Assembly: GCA_900319865.1 (NCBI GenBank)
Contig: ONQD01000010.1
Location: 1-63,917 of the forward strand
DNA from: an uncultured Bacteroidales bacterium
GTDB taxonomy: Bacteria > Bacteroidota > Bacteroidia > Bacteroidales > P3
Direction of reading: 5' to 3'
Length of the DNA: 63,917 nucleotides
A program made the translations under genes and the position numbers. Positions 1 to 7,300 of the stretch are shown one piece after another; within the stretch, counting starts at the first letter, position 1; each line of letters starts with the position of its first letter. Under the pieces are notes generated by a model. It saw only the letters and a program-made list of their open reading frames with translations, did no database searches and was not told the DNA's origin.

Positions 1-111
1 ATCGCCGAAACCCTCTCCACCACCGAAGCCGCTGTAAAACAAAAATTCTACCGCCTCCGTCATAAAATAGACACCCTCAAAAGCCAGTTAAACGATGAAC
101 AAGATGAATAA
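1..111 (+). CDS. ECF-type RNA polymerase sigma factor, C-terminal fragment
   Basis: Only the last 36 codons are inside the window, and the reading frame is open to the left edge. The visible residues (IAETLSTTEAAVKQKFYRLR, then a lysine-rich tail) look like the recognition helix of sigma region 4, which contacts the -35 region of target promoters. The stop overlaps the start of the next gene, so the two are probably co-transcribed and translationally coupled. The missing upstream part should hold region 2. The call rests on the helix-turn-helix pattern alone, so the subfamily is unknown; a LuxR-type response regulator tail is the main alternative. Confidence 0.7.
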   Translation: MAETLSTTEAAVKQKFYRLRHKIDTLKSQLNDEQDE

Positions 112-1027
112 AAACAAAAACAAAGTGTCGACCCCTGAAAGGGTGATGAACACCTCTGAAGATAAATTAGATGAAGTGAATAAGGCACGACCTCTCAGCA
201 ACCCCACACTAAGCGAAACGCAGTGTGGGGAGCAGCGTGGTGACAACCCCATCCCCCCATTCAAACAATCAAACAATCAAACAATCAAACAATCAAGCAA
301 TCCCCCACATCCCCCGACTAACGAATTAACACATTCCCACATTAACACATTCCCGAATTCCCACATTCAAACATTCAAAGAAGACCCCCTCTTCTCCGAC
401 CTCCAGCCACTCTTCGACGACCAGTCGCGCCGCCTCTCCGCTCTCCTCAGCCAGCCCGCCGCACAGCTCCCCACACTCAACTACCGCCGTGCCCTCACCT
501 TCCGTCGGCTGATGCTCTGCTGCTGGCTCCCCCTCGCCATCTTCAGCCTCTCTATCACCATCTTTTGGGCTTTCGACCTTTGGAACTACAACTACGACAA
601 CGCCTACATCCTCTACAACATCATCGCCGAAATCATCCTCATCGTCTGCTCCGTCCATGCCACTGTCGCCGTCCTCGCCTTTCTCCTTCACCATCCCGCA
701 CGCACCTCCCTCCACAGCACCTTGCGCTATGCCCGCTTCTTCAACATGTATTCCCCCTACATGCCCCAGCACTCCTCCTTCCGCGCCCAACGCCGACAGG
801 CGAAACAGCCCCACACCTCCCAACCCGCCACTCCCGCCCTCCAACCCGCCACCCCCGACCTCCATGCTGTCCTCACCCATTTCAGCCGTGTCGCTTGCCT
901 CTGCGGCATCCTCATCCTCTCTCTCCTCACCATCGCCTGTTCCCCATCCCCCTATGCAGCTCCCGCTCCCGACCTCCTCTCCACACAGCACCTCAACCAA
1001 GTCATCAATAACATCAAGCCCCTATGA
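95..1027 (+). CDS. Membrane protein next to the sigma factor (possible anti-sigma role)
   Basis: The predicted 310-aa protein has three hydrophobic segments (about residues 140-163, 174-200 and 266-285) and a proline- and serine-rich C-terminal half. It overlaps the sigma-factor stop by 17 bases and its own end overlaps the next start (ATGA). A membrane protein directly behind an ECF sigma gene is often an anti-sigma factor, but I see no recognisable zinc or FecR-type domain, so this is only context. Residues 1 to about 95 are low in complexity and are encoded by repeat-like DNA (a 9-bp hairpin and a nonamer tandem array), so the conserved protein may start further in. I do not recognise a family. 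Confidence 0.6.
   Translation: MNKMNKNKNKVSTPERVMNTSEDKLDEVNKARPLSNPTLSETQCGEQRGDNPIPPFKQSNNQTIKQSSNPPHPPTNELTHSHINTFPNSHIQTFKEDPLFSDLQPLFDDQSRRLSALLSQPAAQLPTLNYRRALTFRRLMLCCWLPLAIFSLSITIFWAFDLWNYNYDNAYILYNIIAEIILIVCSVHATVAVLAFLLHHPARTSLHSTLRYARFFNMYSPYMPQHSSFRAQRRQAKQPHTSQPATPALQPATPDLHAVLTHFSRVACLCGILILSLLTIACSPSPYAAPAPDLLSTQHLNQVINNIKPL
202..302 (+). repeat. Hairpin plus AAACAATCA tandem array inside a coding frame
   Basis: CCCCACACT (202-210) is perfectly complementary to AGTGTGGGG (222-230), giving a 9-bp stem. From about 264 to 302 the unit AAACAATCA repeats about four times. Both lie in frame inside the membrane-protein gene starting at 95 and read as a Q/N/S-rich stretch. This is the kind of sequence usually found between genes in Bacteroidales. 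Confidence 0.75.
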
Positions 1028-1527
1028 ATACCCACCGTCCTCACCTCTCGTTCCTCTCCAGCTGGCGCGGCACCGCCCTCCTCTGCCTCCTCATCCTCGG
1101 CTTTGCCGCCGCCGTCATCCTTTGGCCTCGTTCCGACGATGCCTCACTCTCACGCCATTACAACCACATACCGGGCATCAAAGCCACCTATTTCAAGGAT
1201 TATCCCATCAACGACACCCTCGCCCTCAACGTCACACTCTTGCAAGCCCTCGACTCCGCCGGCTGGCGCACCCTCCGCAACGACTTCAACATCGCCGAGC
1301 TCGACCCCGCCCTGCAACAACTCATCGACTGCGGCCTCGACCCCATCTTCACATGTCGCGTCAACAAGGACGACTACACGCAATCCGTCGACTCCACCTG
1401 CCCCAACTCACAACTGCTGGCATTCTCCTACACAAGCCAGACCGTCACCCTCTTCCATGTCACCAACAAAGACGAGTTACACGCCGTTATTTATCACAAC
1501 ATTGACAAATCTATAAATCAAAAATAA
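1024..1527 (+). CDS. Single-pass membrane protein of unknown function
   Basis: The product is 167 aa with a short cytoplasmic N-terminus, one membrane segment at about residues 16-34 and a soluble remainder that contains two cysteine-bearing stretches (LIDCGLDPIFTCRV and STCPNSQ). The start codon overlaps the previous stop (ATGA), so the two are very likely translated together and both belong to the sigma-factor operon. I do not recognise the family. The cysteines suggest a periplasmic domain with a disulfide, which is inference. Confidence 0.65.
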   Translation: MNTHRPHLSFLSSWRGTALLCLLILGFAAAVILWPRSDDASLSRHYNHIPGIKATYFKDYPINDTLALNVTLLQALDSAGWRTLRNDFNIAELDPALQQLIDCGLDPIFTCRVNKDDYTQSVDSTCPNSQLLAFSYTSQTVTLFHVTNKDELHAVIYHNIDKSINQK

Positions 1528-1534
1528 CTACATC

Positions 1535-1963
1535 ATGAAGAAAACCATCATCACTGTAGCACTCCTTGCAGTGCTCACATCTCTGGCCGTCAGCTGCCAG
1601 AAAGAAGAAGCGGACATCACCTCCGCAACCCCGTCCACCGTCATCGTCGACAACGCTGCCCTTCGCACGGTCGTCTACACCATCGATGGCGTATCCTACC
1701 GCCTCACCCTTGTCGGCGACCAGGCTTGGCACGATTTCCTCTCTCGCATGTTCGCCTTGGCGGAAGAAGGCCACACCGTCACCTTCTTCAACGAAGAAGC
1801 CGCCTCACGTGTCCTCCCCTCCAAGGTGGTCGAAACCCACTCCACCTCCAACAAAGAAGAGGCGTACCAATGGGCTGAGCAAAAGATAAACGAAGGCTAC
1901 ACCGTCACCGTTGTCTTCGACGAGGAGACAGGCATCTACACCTGCTATGCCTTCAAACGGTAA
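1535..1963 (+). CDS. Small SPII lipoprotein of unknown function
   Basis: The 142-aa product begins with a typical lipoprotein signal (MKKTIITVALLAVLTSLAVSC), with the lipid-modified cysteine at residue 21 followed by a charged QKEE stretch. The rest is a compact alpha/beta-looking domain ending in a TVVFDEETGIYTCYAF strand pair. It starts 7 bases after the previous gene and is probably the last member of the sigma-factor operon, because a 15-bp inverted repeat follows its stop. No domain is recognised. Confidence 0.7.
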   Translation: MKKTIITVALLAVLTSLAVSCQKEEADITSATPSTVIVDNAALRTVVYTIDGVSYRLTLVGDQAWHDFLSRMFALAEEGHTVTFFNEEAASRVLPSKVVETHSTSNKEEAYQWAEQKINEGYTVTVVFDEETGIYTCYAFKR

Positions 1964-1970
1964 TACCCCT

Positions 1971-2024
1971 CCGTCATGCCCCGCCACCATCCAAGGCAGC
2001 CACGCCACCGGCGGGGCATGACGG
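1971..2024. terminator. Perfect 15-bp inverted repeat, probable terminator
   Basis: CCGTCATGCCCCGCC (1971-1985) is the exact reverse complement of GGCGGGGCATGACGG (2010-2024), with a 24-base loop. It begins 8 bases after the lipoprotein stop. There is no T-run behind it, so it may be a processing or REP-type hairpin rather than a classical intrinsic terminator. Confidence 0.6.
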
Positions 2025-2052
2025 AAAACCCCCAACCGCGCCACCCCTCCCC

Positions 2053-2098
2053 TCTATCAAATCTATCATATCTATCGTATCTATCAATTCTATTAATT
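2053..2098 (+). repeat. CTATC-type degenerate tandem repeat
   Basis: Units close to CTATCATAT/CTATCGTAT repeat about five times just upstream of the gene at 2132. The same motif recurs at 9759-9791 after the next gene, so the two large secreted-protein genes are bracketed by it. Confidence 0.7.
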
Positions 2099-2131
2099 TT
2101 TCAACTTTCAACTTTCAATTTTCAAAATCCT

Positions 2132-4363
2132 ATGAAAAAATTCATTTCCCTCTTATTCCTCCTCGCCGCCTCCCTCCCCGCCTTCTCCCAACACTTCGAC
2201 TGGGTGAAGACCTACACGGGAGAGGAGGTCACCTATGGAGTGACGACGAACCAGATATTGGGTTCTTGCGTCGACTCGGCAGGGAATCTCTACATCCTTG
2301 GTGAGTTCTCTCCGCAAGCCCAGTTTTGCGGTGAAAGGCTTCTACCGATGGAAGTCATTACAACACCTATCAAGAGAGCTATCGTAATTGCAAAACTCTC
2401 CCCGTCAGGCGACTTATTATGGCACAAGGCCATCTACAATGGCAAGGAGAGTTGCTATGCCCATGCCCTTCGGATGGTGGGCGATAGCAGCATCATGGCG
2501 ATGGTGCGATTCTGCCTGCCATTCGACAACGGCTATAGCCAGTTTGAAAAAAGGCTCTACTATCTCGACACCCTGCTGATGGGCAACGGCGACTACCTGA
2601 TGCCCACAGACAGCGTGGAAAGTCCGGTCTATACCGCCTTTATCACCTTCGACCTCGACGGGAATGCCGTCGAGCGGCATCTCCTCTGTGTGGGCTATAC
2701 CGACACCAACGGCAATGCGCTGACCTGGCGTTCCACATTGGGGTCTGCCTATACCGACCAGTTGCGTGCAGAAGCCCTGTCGTGGGAAAGTTTCAATGTC
2801 GATAACGAGGGCAACATCTATGTCGTGCGCCAGTCTGGCGATGCCGTTTACGGCCAGTATAATCATAGCACGAATGATGTCTCTTGGTGGAGGATTGATG
2901 AAGGCACCATCGGGGCATTGAAGATTGTGGTCGACGGCACGCACAATATCTTTTACCCCATTCCTTATCCCACCTCTACCGGGAACCAGCAGATTTTGAA
3001 GTTCTCCCCCCATTTCGACAGCCTAATTGATGCCGTGTATGTGTTCGACTCGGCCTTGACATATACAATTAACTCTCCCAATGTAATCGCTTTTGAGATG
3101 GATGCTCAAAACAACTTGTATATAAACATGGAAGGTCTCCATTTCCCCGGAAGGGTTCCTATTGCCAACTCCAACAATTCACTTCATTTGGGCGATAGTG
3201 CATTGAGGACGACCTGGGTTCTCAAATACAACTCTAATTTGGAGGCAACGGGATTGGTCCAATTATCATATGGGACAGCCACAAGACCCCCACAGATGCT
3301 ACTACTATTTCCATATATTGACAACAGTACAAATTCATTGTTCATTCCGGGACTGGTTGGTTGGACTGAAACTGTCAACCATATTATCTATAATAATGAC
3401 ACGCTTGACCTACCGAATGAAACAATTTTTTGGCTTCGTTTGGACTTGGATGACCTACACCTTCTCTCTTATGGACGAGCTCTAACCGGAGAAGACTGTA
3501 AGGGAGGCGCACCAAGGATAGCAGCAAGCAATAATAGAGTTCATGCCCAATTCCATTTTCTATATAGTTTGATTTGGGGTGACTCAACAATATACGCACC
3601 TTACTCTAACTGGGATATAGCATACGCTGCATGGGACTACGATGGTCGAGAAATAGGTATATTCTCCAGATATAATACTGGCTATCAGGGGAATATTTAT
3701 TCTGACATCCATGCATTGGATAGCACTGTGTATCTTACTGGGAGTATTTGGGAGAATGCCACGTTTGGTGATATCACAATAACCCACAACCAAAATGCCA
3801 GTCGGGTGTATATTGCCAAGTATGTTGACCCTGAGTTTGCACATCCTTACGTGCATCCCTCTGGCAGGCAGGAGCAATCCATCGTATGGCAACAAGAACT
3901 CTCTTTCAATCTCACAGACAGTCCGATTCTCATAACCGCCAACGCTACCAGCGGGCTGCCCATTACCTATACCTGTAATGACAGCTCCATCGCCTACTCC
4001 GACGGCACCATGCTCTACCTCCTTCGAAACGGCACCACCACAGTCACCGCCTCCCAACAGGGAGACTACTATTTCCTCCCGGCCGAGCCAGTCACAAAAA
4101 CCCTTCAAGTCAATGACGTGGGCACGGATGCCCTCGCCAACTCTTCTCCACAGATATTTCCCAACCCCGTCTCGGATGCCCTTTTCGTCATCCCCAATGG
4201 GGAACCCATCACCGCCGTCCGCCTCCTATCATCCCTCGGCAGGCAGGAACAGGTAACCCTCTCTAACAACAAAATCAACCTCTCCCACCTCCCCGCAGGT
4301 GTCTATTTCCTTTCAATCATTACCACATCAAATAATTTTCAATTTAAAATCCTGAAAAAATGA
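2132..4363 (+). CDS. T9SS-secreted protein with beta-propeller-like repeats
   Basis: The start at 2132 is chosen because it yields a clean signal peptide (MKKFISLLFLLAASLPAFSQ); the open frame further upstream runs through repeat DNA. The 743-aa product carries SBBP/propeller-like units such as VDSAGNLYILGEF and AKLSPSGDLLWHKA, a bacterial Ig-like (MBG-type) segment at about residues 585-660 and a C-terminal T9SS type A sorting domain (IFPNPVSDALFV ... LPAGVYFLSI). It is expected to cross the outer membrane through T9SS and be attached to the cell surface or released. The stop overlaps the next start (ATGA). The stretch from about 3050 to 3840 is visibly richer in A/T than its flanks, which suggests recombination within the gene. 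Confidence 0.8.
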   Translation: MKKFISLLFLLAASLPAFSQHFDWVKTYTGEEVTYGVTTNQILGSCVDSAGNLYILGEFSPQAQFCGERLLPMEVITTPIKRAIVIAKLSPSGDLLWHKAIYNGKESCYAHALRMVGDSSIMAMVRFCLPFDNGYSQFEKRLYYLDTLLMGNGDYLMPTDSVESPVYTAFITFDLDGNAVERHLLCVGYTDTNGNALTWRSTLGSAYTDQLRAEALSWESFNVDNEGNIYVVRQSGDAVYGQYNHSTNDVSWWRIDEGTIGALKIVVDGTHNIFYPIPYPTSTGNQQILKFSPHFDSLIDAVYVFDSALTYTINSPNVIAFEMDAQNNLYINMEGLHFPGRVPIANSNNSLHLGDSALRTTWVLKYNSNLEATGLVQLSYGTATRPPQMLLLFPYIDNSTNSLFIPGLVGWTETVNHIIYNNDTLDLPNETIFWLRLDLDDLHLLSYGRALTGEDCKGGAPRIAASNNRVHAQFHFLYSLIWGDSTIYAPYSNWDIAYAAWDYDGREIGIFSRYNTGYQGNIYSDIHALDSTVYLTGSIWENATFGDITITHNQNASRVYIAKYVDPEFAHPYVHPSGRQEQSIVWQQELSFNLTDSPILITANATSGLPITYTCNDSSIAYSDGTMLYLLRNGTTTVTASQQGDYYFLPAEPVTKTLQVNDVGTDALANSSPQIFPNPVSDALFVIPNGEPITAVRLLSSLGRQEQVTLSNNKINLSHLPAGVYFLSIITTSNNFQFKILKK

Positions 4364-7300
4364 AAAACTTACTCAAAATCAAACATCTGGCGGCACTCCT
4401 CTTGATGTGCTCCGTCGGATTCCATGCCGGAGCACAGGAAGATAGGGTCACACCTCCCGACCCAGACCCCAACCCCGGCTCCCACCAGTACAATGTCGTC
4501 ATCAACAGCGACTTCGAGTCCAAATGCCTCCTCCCCAACGAGGGACAGTATTACTACGACGAGCTCCCCCATGTCTTGGTGGCTTGCCAAGGACAGGAGG
4601 TCACATACACAGCCTATGCCAGCACCGATGGCGACAACGTCGTCAGCTGGTCATGGCTGGTCACTGGTGCCGCGTCGGTCTCCTACAACGACAACGTCGC
4701 CACCGTCCTCTGGGGCACCGAGGAATCAGGCATGTTGTCCGTCACCATCACCATGGCCTCGGGCTACACCTGTACGCGCCATCAGGCGGTGCGCATCGTC
4801 GAAAAACCTGTCGCCGTGGCATCCTCCGTCCCCGAATACGACGCTTCTCACACCATCTATGTCTGCTATGGCATGGATGTCGAATTCACCGATCAGTCCC
4901 ACACTCAGAGCAGCGACATCGCCGGTTACCTCTGGGAAGGCTGCGGCAGCACATCCTCTACCCGCTCCTTCCTCCTCCAAAATGTCACCACCCCCTGTAC
5001 GGTCACACACCGCGTCTACAACAACTGCGGCTGCTACGACGAAGAAGAATTCTTGATTAAAGTGCTGCAGGGGCATCCCCTGCAACTCGACTGCTACGGC
5101 ACCGTCTGCGAAGGCAGCACGGTCACCTACCACGCCACCTCTCCCTCCTGCACCCAGTACTTTTGGAGCATCGAGGGCGGACACCTCGTCAACGGGCAGG
5201 GCACACCCGACATCACCGTCACTTGGGACAGCCCGCTGGACGGCTACGGCATCATCAGCCTCGACGGCCCCATCTGCGGCAACGGCGCCTGTCAGGGCGG
5301 CCTCAGCGTCCGCGTCCCCATCATCCAAAACGGCGTCTCAGTTGATGGACAGAACACGGCATGTGTGGGCGAGGCGGTGGTTTACAGCGTACCACTCTAC
5401 GGCTCCACACACTACGACTGGAACATCACACCCTCCACGGGGGTGAGCGTTACCCCTCTTAATGGTGCCAATAAAGTCACATGTCTGTTCAACACACCCG
5501 ACACCTTCCGCATCTCCGTCAAATACAAGTGCGACTTTCTGGCTTGTGGCGAGTTCCGCTCCGACACCCTCACCGTCGTCGTCAAGCCCCGACTCGAAAT
5601 ACTTGGCGATAAGGAGGTCTGCCTGACCAACACCATCACGCTGACCACCAACGACGAAAACAACAACCTCTTCACTTGGAACGTTTACGACCTCGCCAAC
5701 AACCAGCTCGTCTATACTTCTCCCTCGCCGACGGACCAACTTGCCTCCAGTGTCATCCCCAATGCAGGCAGATACCGCATCACGGCCGAAAACAGCAACT
5801 ATTGCAACGAGGCAACGTTCGTCCTCACCATCAAAGACCCGCCGCCCGCACCCACCGTGGCAGAGATGGATCCCGATAACCCCACCATAGCTTGCCCCAA
5901 TTCGACCATACGCCTGAACGCCACCCCCTCTAATCCCTATTACAACTTCATTTGGGAACCGACTTGTGGTTCGGCATCGCCAACCTCCGTCTCGGGTGAA
6001 GAGGTCTCGATAACCTATGGCTCGGAGGTGTGCAACGTGGAGGTCTACCACTACGACCGCGAGCTGCAGTGCCGCTCCCTCGACGCCTACACCCATCAGG
6101 TCGCCCAGTTCGCCCTCGCGGAGACCCATCTCCCAAAACGCATCACCGTCTGCCCCGGCACAAGAATCACCTGGGGCAACGATATCGTGCCGGCACAAGA
6201 GATGGTACTGTACGAGTGGCAGATTGAGGATGAAAAACAATGTTATATAACCGTAGACGGGAGTATTCACAGCGGCCCCAATACATTTACGGTAAGTGAT
6301 ATATATACCACGTTCGATTCTGTCCCTTTTCAATTGTATCTGTCCAGACGCTATTGTGGCGACAAAAAAATTGACACGGTTCAAATAATCATATACCCGA
6401 TGCAGCACCCGTCGCTGAGTTTCAACCCACAAGATGCAATTTGTCAAAACACCCAAGTCCAACTCTATGGCTCAGGGTGTACCACTTGTGACGATGCCAA
6501 CGCCATAGGCAGGTACACATGGTCTTTCTCCGATAGCCCACAGACCGAAACAGCACAGACCATATACCACACATTCGACAAACCCGGCGACATCCTCGTG
6601 ACGCTCACCTGCAACCCCTATGATGTCTGCGACAACAGCAACTATCTGCCGTCGGTGACCGGCATCATAAAAGTAGTCCCCAACCCGCCAGCATACTCCA
6701 TCGGCTACGACGGCACCAATGTCTTCTTAGAACCACTGTTGTCCTCGACGGACTATGCCATCCGCTGGGGCCACACTGCTGATACCAACAATACGGTGCC
6801 AGCTTCGCTGGGTGGGGGCGTGGACTATTCCTGCATGATTATTAGTCGCACAAACCCAAGATGCACCACGGAAGTGAAAAACGAGGCTATACTGTGTCAG
6901 CCGCTCCAATTGGGTCCTCCATCCATCGACTATTGCAACAAGACGGTCTCGTTCAGTGTGCTCACCCCCCCGATGCCAATTGTCTGGAGTGTCCTTTCGG
7001 GCGATGTCGGCGGCCAAATCATCAGCGGTTCCCTTAATGAGACCCTGACGCTTCCGGTCTATTCCGTCGGCAACATTGTGGTAAAGGCTCGGGCGGAGGC
7101 CGACGAGCCCTGCTTCTCTTCCACGAAAATGTTCACTGTCGATTTCCTACCAGACTTCTCTTTGCAGAAGGCCTGTTCCTCCATCGTCATCCGGAACAAC
7201 TCCCAATGCATTGATGACAGCAAGGTAATCAAGATAGAAGTGACAGAAGCAGGCGGTAATATCGACTACCTGACTTTCCCCGTCAGTCAATCCGTAATCA

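Noticed and set aside
1976-2131. Upstream extension of the first T9SS gene by 52 codons
   Set aside because: The extension runs through an inverted repeat and the CTATC array and would bury the signal peptide; ATG 2132 gives a clean signal.
5338-6462. 374-codon minus-strand frame inside the giant T9SS gene
   Set aside because: The plus-strand frame has continuous PKD/Ig-like modules with a matching sorting domain; the minus frame shows no motif.
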